NCBI GenBank assembly: GCA_020853635.1
Contig: JADYYN010000274.1
Location: 1-46,565, forward strand
Origin: Gemmatimonadaceae bacterium
GTDB lineage: Bacteria; Gemmatimonadota; Gemmatimonadetes; Gemmatimonadales; Gemmatimonadaceae
DNA: 46,565 nucleotides
Direction: 5' to 3'
Shown: positions 1 to 9,791 of the stretch, piece by piece
How positions within the stretch are numbered: the stretch's first letter is position 1
How the letters are laid out: every line of letters begins with the position of its first letter
Position numbers and translations under genes: made by a program
Notes under the pieces: generated by a model
The model's database searches: none
What the model saw: only the letters and a program-made list of their open reading frames with translations
Told to the model about the DNA's origin: nothing

Positions 1-1194
1 GTGCTGCAGTACGACGAACATTTCGCGTGGGTGGTGCAGAAGGTCGAGCAGGGCGGCGGGGCGGTGGTGACGGCGAAGAAAGGGATCGTCGTGCTTCAGC
101 CGAAGAAGTGGCATCAGCGTCACCGGCGACCGTTGGTTCTCGCGGGCATCGGTGGCGCGCTCGTCGCTGGCGCGGTATGGCTCTTCTACGTGCCCACGCG
201 CTACTACGATGACACGGGCATCACGCCAAGCCAGGACATCGCGAGGTGGAACCAGATCCTCGAAGGCCACTACAGGTCCTCGGGCGTGGACATCCGGATC
301 ATGGTCGACTCACTGCCGGCCGGCACCGATCTCGCGCAAGTCGCCCTCCGAGAGGCGCGCGAACGCGGGATGGGACGGACCAACGACCGCCGCGGACTCT
401 TCCTGCTGCTCGACGCGGCCACCGGCGGCATGCGCCTTGAGGTCGGTCCTCAACTCGAGGGGATGTTCCCTGACGGGTATGTCGGGCGCCTGCTCCGGTC
501 GCACACCGCCTCCCTGTTGAACGCGGACCAGTTGCACCGCGTGCTCAATAGCACCCTCATGATCCTGAACCACCGACTCATGGAAGAGGGGCTGGAGCTC
601 ACGTACGATCCGCTGGCGGTCTCCGACATCAAGGATTCCACGCGATTGGCGGCGGGCGCGGGTGCTACCTTCTCGTTCGCGGCGGGTGAGCCATTGCGCC
701 TCGACGAGGTGGTGGACACTGCGTTGGCCTCTGCGATCGCGCCCGGAGGCACCGGAGAGGAAGCCATGCAGCGATACCTGCAGTGGTTGTCACTCCCGGT
801 GTTCGTCCCCACGGCGCGTCTATTCACGCCGGGTTCGCGTTCCTACTGGAAAGGCGAGCTGAAGATGACGCCAGGATACTGGGAGTTCCTCCGGTACCTG
901 TACATCGGCGCGCCGTACCGTGTGCTGGAGCGCGGGAACTACGGTATCGTGATCTTCACGGAGAATCCGCTGCTGAGTCCGATGTATCTGACTCGCAGTG
1001 CCGCCGGATGGGAGGTCGACGTGCTGACAGAGATCACCAACACGCGCCAGGTAAGCGGGTGGGTGCACTCGTGGATGCTCACCAACCCTGACAGCCCGCA
1101 TCACCGCGCGTTCGCCGACCTGATCATCACGGTCGACCAGGTCATGCGTTTCAAGGGGGGCGCGAACTGGCAGATCCGATATCGCGGTGACTGA
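1..1194 (+). CDS. TPM-domain membrane protein (5' end may lie outside the window)
   Basis: The reading frame is open from base 1 with a GTG codon, so the true start may lie upstream; about 397 residues are visible. After a polar 40-residue N-terminus there is one hydrophobic segment (about residues 44-64). Residues about 88-190 follow, including GVDIRIMV, a RGLFLLLD strand and LEVGPQLEGMFPD, which resembles the TPM domain (TPM_phosphatase family, PF04536). TPM domains occur in photosystem repair factors and in bacterial membrane proteins of unclear function. The C-terminal 200 residues match nothing I recognise. The rest of the protein probably faces the periplasm (inference). No partner gene is visible upstream because the window begins here. 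Confidence 0.6.
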   Translation: MLQYDEHFAWVVQKVEQGGGAVVTAKKGIVVLQPKKWHQRHRRPLVLAGIGGALVAGAVWLFYVPTRYYDDTGITPSQDIARWNQILEGHYRSSGVDIRIMVDSLPAGTDLAQVALREARERGMGRTNDRRGLFLLLDAATGGMRLEVGPQLEGMFPDGYVGRLLRSHTASLLNADQLHRVLNSTLMILNHRLMEEGLELTYDPLAVSDIKDSTRLAAGAGATFSFAAGEPLRLDEVVDTALASAIAPGGTGEEAMQRYLQWLSLPVFVPTARLFTPGSRSYWKGELKMTPGYWEFLRYLYIGAPYRVLERGNYGIVIFTENPLLSPMYLTRSAAGWEVDVLTEITNTRQVSGWVHSWMLTNPDSPHHRAFADLIITVDQVMRFKGGANWQIRYRGD

Positions 1195-1262
1195 GTTGCG
1201 TCCGAGGCTGCAGTGCGCAGTGACCAGCCCGGTCTGCGGGTGCGTCGAGGCGGTCGCTGTGG

Positions 1263-1268
1263 CAGAAT
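1263..1268 (+). promoter_or_regulatory. Possible -10 element for a leaderless AlkD-like mRNA
   Basis: CAGAAT ends 6 nt before the ATG at 1275 and no Shine-Dalgarno sequence is present. It is the weakest member of the set described at 4726 and 22488. Confidence 0.25.
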
Positions 1269-1274
1269 CGCTTC

Positions 1275-1952
1275 ATGACACAGGTCGCCGAGATCCTCGA
1301 GTGGCTTCGCCGCCACGGCTCCCAGCGCAACATCGACGGCATGGCCCGCTACGGCATCGTCTCGCGCCACCCCGTGATGGGCGTCTCGGTCGGCGATCTG
1401 CAGCGCTACGCGAAGACGATCGGTCGTGACCACGCACTCGCGCTCGCGTTGTGGCGAACGAAGATCTATGAGGCGCGGATGCTCTGCGCTTGGATCGACG
1501 ACCCCGAGCGGGTGACGAGCGCGCAGATGGACCGCTGGGCCCGCGACTTCGACAACTGGGCGATCTGCGACACGATGGTGATGCACTGCTTCGACCGTTC
1601 ACCGTTCGCGTGGGCGAAGGTCCGCGCGTGGAGTACGTCGAAGGACGAGTTCGTGAAACGCGCCGCGTTCGCGCTCGTCGCGTCGATGGCGGTGCACCAC
1701 AAGCAGTCGAGCGATGCGACCTTCCGCCCAGCCTTCAAGCTCATCGCGCGTGCGGCGACCGATGACCGGAACTTCGTGAAGAAGGCGGTGAACTGGGCGC
1801 TTCGCGCCGTCGGCCGGCGCAGCCCAGCACTGCGTACCGAGGCGATCGCGTTGGCGAACGTACTGGCCGCTCGCGACGAACCGTCCGCCCGATGGATCGG
1901 CAAGGACGCGCTGCGAGATTTCGCGCGGGTGGCGGCTCGGAAGAAGAAGTGA
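1275..1952 (+). CDS. AlkD-like DNA alkylation repair enzyme
   Basis: A 225-residue, all-helical protein of the DNA alkylation repair family (PF08713). This is the HEAT-repeat glycosylase fold that removes N3- and N7-alkylated bases. The residues known to matter in Bacillus cereus AlkD (Trp109, Asp113, Arg148, Trp187) have plausible counterparts here: W95 and D99 in DNWAICD, R129 in VKRAAFAL, and W174 in AVNWALR. It appears complete and of normal length for the family. The start at ATG 1275 is the first in the frame; no Shine-Dalgarno is visible. It is convergent with the amidohydrolase, and a purine-rich inverted repeat lies between them. The substrate range is inferred from the family only. 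Confidence 0.85.
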   Translation: MTQVAEILEWLRRHGSQRNIDGMARYGIVSRHPVMGVSVGDLQRYAKTIGRDHALALALWRTKIYEARMLCAWIDDPERVTSAQMDRWARDFDNWAICDTMVMHCFDRSPFAWAKVRAWSTSKDEFVKRAAFALVASMAVHHKQSSDATFRPAFKLIARAATDDRNFVKKAVNWALRAVGRRSPALRTEAIALANVLAARDEPSARWIGKDALRDFARVAARKKK

Positions 1953-1954
1953 GC

Positions 1955-2016
1955 GGGGAGAAGGGAGACGGCAGAGCGGTGACCTCGAGCGCGCCGCTCC
2001 CCTCTCCCATCTCCCC
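1955..2016. repeat. GA-rich inverted repeat between convergent genes
   Basis: The purine arm GGGGAGAAGGGAGA (1955-1968) pairs with the pyrimidine arm TCTCCCATCTCCCC (2003-2016) with one mismatch. It begins 3 nt after the AlkD stop codon and ends 12 nt before the stop of the opposing amidohydrolase. It may serve both genes as a 3'-end structure. It belongs to the window-wide repeat family also seen at 12056, 37821 and elsewhere. Confidence 0.7.
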
Positions 2017-2027
2017 TCTCACTTCTG

Positions 2028-3239
2028 CTACTTCGGAAACCCCGCCGTCGGGATCCCCTTCGTGATCCGCAGTGCATTCTGGTAGTACACCTTCTTCAGC
2101 ACCGCATCCGGCAGGTCGATGCCATAGAGCTTCCAGAACGCATGGTACGGGCGGTAGTAGTCGAAGTAGTCGTCCCGCGTCTCGAACACGCGCCAGTAGT
2201 ACGGATACTCCTCGGGCTGGAACGAGTCCTTCCCGAACAGGATGCGGTCCTGGTACTTGACGAAGAAGTCATGCGCCGCGCGCGGCTGCCGACCGATGTC
2301 GTACAACACCGCACCGACCTCGGTGAGCATGTTCGGCATCTCATCCATCATCTTCGCCAGGCGCGGCAGGTCGTTCGCGTGCCAGCCCATGTGGGCGATG
2401 ATGAACGTGGTCTTCGGATTGCGCTTGATCAGGTTGTCGCGCTCGGTCATCAAGTGCTCGAAGCTCGGGCTCGTCTCCGTCGAGTAGCGACGCCCCGGGA
2501 ACAGCGCCAGCTCGAGCCAGCGCTCGTTCTTGTTGTCGATCGGCTGCCAGAACTCCTGCGGGTCGGCGGTGTGGATGAACACGGGGATGCCCAGTCGTGC
2601 GGCGGCCTGCCACACCGGGTCCAGCTGCGGATCGTCGATCTGCAAGCGCGTGCCATCGGCGCGGCGCGTGTTGAGTCCGAAGCCCTTGCCGACTTCGCCC
2701 ACACCCACCGCACCGGCGGCGACATCGGCCTCGAGCTGTGCGACCGCGCGCTCGGCCCACCCAGGACCCACATTGCGGAAGTCGATGCCGGTGAGGAAGC
2801 GAATGCGGTCCTTCATGCGCGGATTCGCGTTGGCCAGCGCCACGCTGCGCTTGAGATTCTCGCCCGACACGTTGTTCGCCGCGATCATCACCTTCACGCC
2901 GATCCGGTCCATGGCGTCGGCAAGCTGATTGAGCTGCTCATCGGAGCCGGTGAGGCCCTGCGGATGCCCGTGGTAGTCGATCGACGGGAACTTCGACTTG
3001 GGCACCTTGTGCTCCACCGTGACCAGCGTGGAGCGCGGCCGATAGTCCAGGATGCTCGGCGGCTCCATCGTGGGTTTGGAGCAGCTGCGCGGGCGGACTT
3101 CGGTCATGCCGGGCGGGCATTCCTTGCCTTCCTCGATGCGTGTGCCGGTGTTGGAGTTCACCTGGCTCTGCGCCTGAAACGGCGCGAAGAGCAATACGAG
3201 ACCGACGAGCGAACAACCCAGAGCGAAGGTGCGACGCAT
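2028..3239 (-). CDS. Secreted amidohydrolase-family metal-dependent hydrolase
   Basis: A 403-residue protein of the amidohydrolase superfamily (Amidohydro_2-like TIM barrel). It has an N-terminal signal peptide (MRRTFALGC... ending near AQSQ), so it is exported. Metal-ligand candidates are DYHGHP near the N-terminus, the VFIHTAD strand, IIAHMGWH and LFGKDSF, in the order expected for the barrel. The substrate cannot be read from the sequence. The chosen ATG at 3239 is preceded by AGGAG with a 5-nt spacer; a TTG five codons upstream would remove that site. It lies downstream of argG on the same strand, separated by 110 bp with a hairpin, so it is probably a separate transcript. Confidence 0.75.
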   Translation of the reverse strand: MRRTFALGCSLVGLVLLFAPFQAQSQVNSNTGTRIEEGKECPPGMTEVRPRSCSKPTMEPPSILDYRPRSTLVTVEHKVPKSKFPSIDYHGHPQGLTGSDEQLNQLADAMDRIGVKVMIAANNVSGENLKRSVALANANPRMKDRIRFLTGIDFRNVGPGWAERAVAQLEADVAAGAVGVGEVGKGFGLNTRRADGTRLQIDDPQLDPVWQAAARLGIPVFIHTADPQEFWQPIDNKNERWLELALFPGRRYSTETSPSFEHLMTERDNLIKRNPKTTFIIAHMGWHANDLPRLAKMMDEMPNMLTEVGAVLYDIGRQPRAAHDFFVKYQDRILFGKDSFQPEEYPYYWRVFETRDDYFDYYRPYHAFWKLYGIDLPDAVLKKVYYQNALRITKGIPTAGFPK

Positions 3240-3301
3240 CAGGACTCCTGTCAAATGGCAGACTGCGCGGGACTATCGATCGAACCGTCTACGACTACTA
3301 C

Positions 3302-3331
3302 GCGTCGAGCGGGATTCCGTTCGCTCGACGC
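3302..3331. terminator. Hairpin between argG and the amidohydrolase gene
   Basis: GCGTCGAGCG (3302-3311) pairs perfectly with CGCTCGACGC (3322-3331) around a 10-nt loop, 19 nt beyond the argG stop codon. No U-tract follows on the minus strand, so intrinsic termination is unproven. Confidence 0.5.
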
Positions 3332-3349
3332 AAGACGGCGTAGCGCTTG

Positions 3350-5403
<2,054 letters not shown>

Positions 5404-5406
<3 letters not shown>

Positions 5407-5470
5407 GGAGGTTGAAGAGGGTGGGTGCCGTCGATCCACCATCTCCTATCAACCATCTGCCTTCTGCCTC
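5404..5470. repeat. Purine/pyrimidine-rich repeat between convergent genes
   Basis: The stretch after the stop of the 4738 gene begins GAGGAGGTTGAAGAGGGTGG and ends in a pyrimidine arm (CATCTGCCTTCTGCC). That arm is inside the last codons of the opposing glycosylase gene, encoding its LRQKADG tail. A related purine motif (GGCAGAAGGCAGA-like) recurs at 35160-35174. Confidence 0.5.
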
Positions 5471-6000
5471 AAGTATCCGTGCCAGAGGATCCGCGCCGCG
5501 GTGGCACGATGCGGTGCCCAGCGTTCGGCGATCGCCGTTGCTTCCTGCGTGCTCGGCGTTCGATGTTGATCGGGTAAGGCGCCGATCGCCTTGTGCAACG
5601 CGAGATCGCCCGGCGGCCACACGTCGGGACGGCGGAGCACCATCAACAGGTAGATCGACGCCGTCCACGGTCCGATGCCGTGGAGCGAAGTGAGCGCGGC
5701 GAATGCGTCCGCGTCGTCGAGCCGGGCCAGGCGTCGGAACCACTGCGGCTCGCCGCCGACGCGCTCAGCGAGCGCCACCACGAATGCCGCCTTCTGTCGC
5801 GTGAGCCCGTGACCGCGCATGCCGGCTTCACCGGCGCGCGAGACAGCGACGGGGCTCCAGCCGCCGCGCAGCTCCCCGTCAACACGCCGGAACAACGACG
5901 CGGCCGACGCGAGTGAGACCTGCTGCTCGAGGATGATCCTGACCAGCGTGCGGAAGCCGCCCGGGCGTGCCCAGAGCGGCGTCGGGACGTATGTGGCCAC
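5449..6000 (-). CDS. HhH-GPD family DNA glycosylase (AlkA-like)
   Basis: This is a base-excision glycosylase. The core is a helix-hairpin-helix (LTSLHGIGPWTASIYLL) followed by WPPGDLAL, whose Asp is the expected catalytic residue; an ILEQQVSLASA block sits near the N-terminus. These features fit 3-methyladenine glycosylase II (AlkA-like) proteins. From GTG 6000 it is only 183 residues, which is short. The frame stays open upstream (about 6001-6075) and reads like a family N-terminus (LQAAVASLTARDRGLARIV) but has no ATG, GTG or TTG. The real start may be a rarer codon, or the extension may be chance. The last seven codons fall inside an intergenic repeat. Confidence 0.8.
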   Translation of the reverse strand: MATYVPTPLWARPGGFRTLVRIILEQQVSLASAASLFRRVDGELRGGWSPVAVSRAGEAGMRGHGLTRQKAAFVVALAERVGGEPQWFRRLARLDDADAFAALTSLHGIGPWTASIYLLMVLRRPDVWPPGDLALHKAIGALPDQHRTPSTQEATAIAERWAPHRATAARILWHGYLRQKADG

Positions 6001-6008
6001 GATACGCG

Positions 6009-6052
6009 CCAGGCCGCGGTCGCGCGCTGTGAGCGACGCGACCGCGGCCTGG
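6009..6052. repeat. Perfect 16-bp inverted repeat (hairpin)
   Basis: CCAGGCCGCGGTCGCG (6009-6024) pairs perfectly with CGCGACCGCGGCCTGG (6037-6052) around a 12-nt loop. It lies between the stop codon of the beta-barrel gene and the GTG of the glycosylase gene on the minus strand. No U-tract follows. Confidence 0.85.
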
Positions 6053-6074
6053 AGCGTGACGCGTGTGAGCGTCT

Positions 6075-6683
6075 TTACTTCCGCTTCGGCGTCCAGAGCA
6101 GCTGCACGCCGATGCTGCCACCGTTGATCGACTCGCCGGTGTCGGCCTTGTAGTTCAACGCGGTGTACGTGAGCGCCACCGCCTTGTAGCCGATCTCCGC
6201 GGTGAAACCGGCCGCAGGATCGAAGGTCGCGTCGGGCACGAAACCGTCGCCGTTGAACTTGTTGTTCATGTGATACGAGAGTCCCGCGCCCACGCGCATG
6301 CCGTTGGGGAAGTCGTAGCCACCCACCAACTCGATCGGGATGCGCGTGAACATGATGTTGGCGTTGTCCGCGGCCGTGCTGACGAACTTGAAGCCGAGCG
6401 TTCCTCGCAAGGAGAGCGGTGAGGTCTCATTGGGCCGCAGGATGCCGCCAAGCGCGATGGTGCCGCCCTGACCGGCCTTGATCTTCTGCGTGTCCCCGCT
6501 GGTGAAGACAACCTCGAGGAAATCATCTCCGCCGAACTCGAAGCTCGCGTCGAGCGCGAAGCCGAGTGTGGGCCCGGACTTGGCTGGCGCGGCAGGGGAT
6601 GGCGTGGGCGCCTGAGCCGACGATTCGGTGGCGAATAGAACGAGGCCTGCGACGACGATGGCTGAACGGAATCGGGTGAGCAT
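6075..6683 (-). CDS. Outer-membrane beta-barrel-like protein
   Basis: A 202-residue exported protein with a signal peptide (MLTRFRSAIVVAGLVLFA, cleavage probably after SSAQA near residue 24). A proline/alanine linker and alternating amphipathic strands follow (TLGFALDASFEFGG, IELVGGYDFPNGMRVGAGLSYHM). It ends IGVQLLWTPKRK. Length and strand pattern suggest an 8-strand barrel of the outer-membrane beta-barrel superfamily; I cannot assign a substrate. No Shine-Dalgarno is evident before ATG 6683. It is upstream of the glycosylase on the same strand, separated by a strong hairpin. Confidence 0.65.
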   Translation of the reverse strand: MLTRFRSAIVVAGLVLFATESSAQAPTPSPAAPAKSGPTLGFALDASFEFGGDDFLEVVFTSGDTQKIKAGQGGTIALGGILRPNETSPLSLRGTLGFKFVSTAADNANIMFTRIPIELVGGYDFPNGMRVGAGLSYHMNNKFNGDGFVPDATFDPAAGFTAEIGYKAVALTYTALNYKADTGESINGGSIGVQLLWTPKRK

Positions 6684-6761
6684 CGGATGTTGAAGAGTGG
6701 GTGGCGGGGATTCGCGGATGGAAAAATAGCGAAGCCCGGCTTGCCGTGGGTAACGGTCAGG

Positions 6762-7106
6762 CTACTGTGTCTGCGCGATCCACTGCGTGAGGATGGCGAC
6801 CAGCGCCTTCTTGTACTTGGACAACGTCTTGGACTCGCTAAGGTCGATCACACAGCGGTCCGGCGCCTTCCAGTCGCAGAGCCCATCAGGGTCCGTGATG
6901 GTGAGGACCTTCGCCTTTGGAAGCTTCTTGGCGCCCGTGTGGAGCACCACCTGAAGCATCGGTGGCGGGTTGATCCGCAGCGTCGCGAAGTGTTCGGTGA
7001 TGGAGAAACTCGGCGCGTTCCACTTCACGCTCTCGGCAATCCGCTTGTCAACACCGCGGATGATCTTGCACAACGCGTCGATGTCGGCCTGGCGGGGGTG
7101 GCTCAT
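6762..7106 (-). CDS. DUF1801 domain protein
   Basis: A 114-residue protein matching the DUF1801 (YdhG-like) family. Recognisable blocks are KRIAESVKWNAPSFSI near residue 25, FATLRINPP, VVLHTGAKK and a C-terminal LVAILTQWI helix. The family is small, cytoplasmic and of unknown function. It lies downstream of the LytTR regulator on the same strand but has its own candidate promoter (TTATTT, 6 nt before the ATG), so it need not belong to that operon. Confidence 0.8.
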   Translation of the reverse strand: MSHPRQADIDALCKIIRGVDKRIAESVKWNAPSFSITEHFATLRINPPPMLQVVLHTGAKKLPKAKVLTITDPDGLCDWKAPDRCVIDLSESKTLSKYKKALVAILTQWIAQTQ

Positions 7107-7112
7107 GGGGCG

Positions 7113-7118
7113 AAATAA
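7113..7118 (-). promoter_or_regulatory. -10-like hexamer TTATTT, leaderless arrangement
   Basis: On the minus strand TTATTT ends exactly 6 nt before the ATG of the DUF1801 gene (7106). The spacer is CGCCCC and contains no Shine-Dalgarno sequence. Confidence 0.45.
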
Positions 7119-7121
7119 CCG

Positions 7122-7874
7122 CTACAACGTGAGCTCCCGCAACTCCTTCGATCGGGTGCGGCTGGCCGTCAGCCGCGTGCCATCACGCATGAGCACCTCG
7201 ATCCGCCCGCCCTCCACCGGGTTCAAGTGGCTGACGAAGTCGAGGTTCACCATGTGCGTGCGATGGATGCGCACGAACTTGAGCGGATCGAGCCGACGCT
7301 CGAAGTCGTTGAGCGTCAGGTACACCAGATGCGCGCGCCCCTTCACGACCACGCGTACGTAGTCGTCGTCGGCCTCGAGGCGCTCCACGTCATGTGTCCA
7401 CAAGAGGACGAGCTTGCCGCGGTCGCGTACGAAGAACCGTGTGAGCGGTTCCGCGCGCGCTGGCGCGTCGAGCGCCTGCGCCACCCGCTCCTGCGTCATC
7501 GCGGGTGCCCCGTCATCGAGCACGCGGCGCGCACGCTCCAGCGCGGTGTCGAGTCGCTCGCGGCCGAACGGCTTGAGCAGATAGTCGAGTGCGGCCAGTT
7601 CGAATGCGGCCACCGCGTGTTCGTTGTATGCGGTGGTGAACACCACCAGCGGCGGCGCGCTCAGTCGGCGCACCACGTCGAGCCCGGAGAGGCCCGGCAG
7701 CTCGATGTCGAGGAACACCAGCTCGGGGCGCGCGCGCTCGATCAACGCCACGGCCTCGGGCCCGCTCGCCGCCACGCCCACCACGGTGAGCCACGGCACC
7801 TCGGCCAGCATCGCGTGCAGCGTCTCTCGCGCGATGGGCTCGTCTTCCACGATCACCGCCCTGCGCGGTGTCAT
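7122..7874 (-). CDS. LytTR-type response regulator
   Basis: A 250-residue two-component regulator. The receiver domain (about 5-120) has the acidic pair in IVEDEP, the phosphoacceptor D56 in LVFLDIELPG, a Thr in VVFTTAYN, and the Lys of LLKPF. The LytTR DNA-binding domain (about 145-245) shows DDDYVRVVV, FVRIHRTHMVNLDFV and a SRTRSKELREL end. Its ATG overlaps the kinase stop codon by 4 nt (ATGA), so the two are translationally coupled. Its targets are unknown. I saw no convincing pair of LytTR boxes upstream of the operon's first gene. Confidence 0.93.
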   Translation of the reverse strand: MTPRRAVIVEDEPIARETLHAMLAEVPWLTVVGVAASGPEAVALIERARPELVFLDIELPGLSGLDVVRRLSAPPLVVFTTAYNEHAVAAFELAALDYLLKPFGRERLDTALERARRVLDDGAPAMTQERVAQALDAPARAEPLTRFFVRDRGKLVLLWTHDVERLEADDDYVRVVVKGRAHLVYLTLNDFERRLDPLKFVRIHRTHMVNLDFVSHLNPVEGGRIEVLMRDGTRLTASRTRSKELRELTL

Positions 7875-8950
7875 CGCGGCTGCAGGCGCGCCGTGCGCAT
7901 CACGACCGCCGGGACATCAATGGTCACGAGCCAGCCCTCGCCCGGCGCTGCGGTGACGCCCACACGCGCTGCATCGCCGTGTCGAACGGCGAGCCGCTGG
8001 CGCACCACGCTGAAGCCCACGCCGCGGCCTTCCACCGCGCGCGCTTCGCCACCTTCGCCGTCGTCGGCGATCTCCAGGTGCAGCGTGCTCCCGTCCACCC
8101 GCGCCGCGATCCGCAACGTTGCGCCCTGCGCACGGGGCGCGATGCCGTGCCGGATGGCGTTCTCCACCAACGGCTGCAGCGTGAGCCGGGGCAGGGCGCA
8201 CTCCAACGCCTCGTCGTCGATCTCCTCCACTACCGTGAGCCGATCGCCGAGTCGCAGTTGTTCGAGTGCGATGTAGCTGCGCACGAACCGCAGTTCTTCG
8301 TCGAGTGGGACTTCGTCGCCGCGCGCGCGTTCGGCGTCGAGCACGTAGCGCATGAGCGTGGCGAAGCGCTCCAGCGCCGATTGCGCGCCGTGGGCGTCGC
8401 GCTGCACCAGCGCCGTGATGGTGTGCAGCGTGTTGAACAGGAAGTGCGGGTCGAGCTGCGCTCGCAGTGCGTCGAGTTCCGCACGCACACGCAACGACTC
8501 GGCACGCTCGGCCAGCACACGCTGCTCGCGCAAGCGACGCTCCGACTCAGCGTACGCGAAGAACATGATGACCAAGCCGCCCACCGTGCAGTTGCTCAGG
8601 AAGTCCCACACGACTGCGTTCGCGAGATACAGGCGCAGTACCGTCGCGGCGCCGGGCGATTGCATCCCCGCGATGTTGGTGAGCACCATGCCTGCGCCGA
8701 ACAGCAGCGCCGCGGCCGTGAAGGCCGTCGCGCGCGCGGCGATCCCCCACTCGCCGGCGAAGGCGCGATGCACGATGGCACGCAGCGCCAAGCCCATGAG
8801 CGCCGCTGCGAGAGCAGCCGTGATCCCCGCGAACACTGCTGCCGCCTGTGGGATGTCCGGCCGCTGCACCAGCAGCGCCAACATGGTGACGAACGCATAC
8901 GGCAACCACGCGGCGAAGTAGCGCGCGAGCGCGCCGCCACGGAGCGGCAT
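7871..8950 (-). CDS. LytS/YehU-type sensor histidine kinase
   Basis: A 359-residue membrane kinase. The N-terminal 130 residues hold four or five hydrophobic segments, and a charged helix follows (ESERRLREQRVLAERAESL). The His_kinase domain has the phosphorylatable H169 in LDPHFLFNTLHTI, and the ATPase N-box reads LVENAIRHGI. A GRGVGFSVV motif closes the nucleotide lid. There is no recognisable extracellular sensor domain, so the signal may be sensed in the membrane or passed on by a partner. The start at ATG 8950 shares its A with the stop TGA of the TPR gene (TGATG). The longer open frame upstream is out-of-frame sequence of that gene. Confidence 0.92.
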   Translation of the reverse strand: MPLRGGALARYFAAWLPYAFVTMLALLVQRPDIPQAAAVFAGITAALAAALMGLALRAIVHRAFAGEWGIAARATAFTAAALLFGAGMVLTNIAGMQSPGAATVLRLYLANAVVWDFLSNCTVGGLVIMFFAYAESERRLREQRVLAERAESLRVRAELDALRAQLDPHFLFNTLHTITALVQRDAHGAQSALERFATLMRYVLDAERARGDEVPLDEELRFVRSYIALEQLRLGDRLTVVEEIDDEALECALPRLTLQPLVENAIRHGIAPRAQGATLRIAARVDGSTLHLEIADDGEGGEARAVEGRGVGFSVVRQRLAVRHGDAARVGVTAAPGEGWLVTIDVPAVVMRTARLQPR

Positions 8951-9780
8951 CACTTGGTCCGGTCGAGCGCCGGCAGCAACTGGTACTTCACCCATCCGTG
9001 ATCCGGGGCGAGAGTGAGAACCTGCTGATAGGCCGCGCGCGCCTCTTCCTTGCGACCGCCCTTGGCGTGCGCCTGACCCAGCCAAAGGTAGGCATCGACC
9101 GCGCCCCACGCAGGCCGAACGCCGTCCGGCTTGTCCTGCGCGAGCAAGGCCACCGCCTGCTTCGCCGACGCGGTCGCGTTCTCCTCGCCGCCGCCCACCA
9201 TGGCGGGCTTGAACAACTCACCGCTGGACTTGAGTACCCACACGCGCGGGTTCTTCGGACCGAGCTCCACCGCCTTGTCCATCAACGACCCGGACTTCAT
9301 GCCGAGCCGCATGGAGATGAGCGCGCCACCGCCACTCGCGCCGATGAGCTGCCCCATCACCGCCGAACGCAGCGCATAGGTCTCGGGCCACGGCAGCTTG
9401 GCCGCCGAGGCCTCGAGTGCACGATCGGCTTCTTCGAGCGTTTCCTTGGCTTCCTTGTTGCGCGGTCCCATGAGCATGGAGCCGAGCCGGTAGAGCGCGT
9501 AGCCCTTGTAGTGCAGCAGCGTGGGTTCGTTGGGTGTTACGGCGAGCGCACGGTCGGCCAACGCGACCGCTTCGCGCAGTCCCTTCTCGTCGCCGCGCAT
9601 CTGCGCGGGTTCGATCAGTTTGCGCACGGAGTCCGCCCACTTGGCGGCGCCGGTGAACTGCTGTGCGGCGGCGTTGGTCGCGCCCAGCGTCATCGTCAGC
9701 ATCGCGACTGGGACCGCCATGCGCAGCATCGCACGCACGAATCCACGGTCCATCGCCTTCACCTTCACTCGCTCCCGCAT
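8950..9780 (-). CDS. Periplasmic TPR-repeat protein
   Basis: A 276-residue protein with a signal peptide (hydrophobic residues about 18-36, cleaving near ATNAAAQQ). TPR-like helical pairs follow: EAVALADRALAVTPNEPTLLHYKGYALYRLG, a middle EEADRALEASAAKLPWPETYALRSAVMG unit, and EEARAAYQQVLTLAPDHGW near the end. TPRs bind partner proteins, so a link between the outer-membrane receptor encoded upstream and the kinase encoded downstream is possible (inference). An AGGAGG Shine-Dalgarno overlapping the receptor's stop codon fixes the start at 9780. Confidence 0.85.
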   Translation of the reverse strand: MRERVKVKAMDRGFVRAMLRMAVPVAMLTMTLGATNAAAQQFTGAAKWADSVRKLIEPAQMRGDEKGLREAVALADRALAVTPNEPTLLHYKGYALYRLGSMLMGPRNKEAKETLEEADRALEASAAKLPWPETYALRSAVMGQLIGASGGGALISMRLGMKSGSLMDKAVELGPKNPRVWVLKSSGELFKPAMVGGGEENATASAKQAVALLAQDKPDGVRPAWGAVDAYLWLGQAHAKGGRKEEARAAYQQVLTLAPDHGWVKYQLLPALDRTK

Positions 9781-9791
9781 CGCACTCCCTC

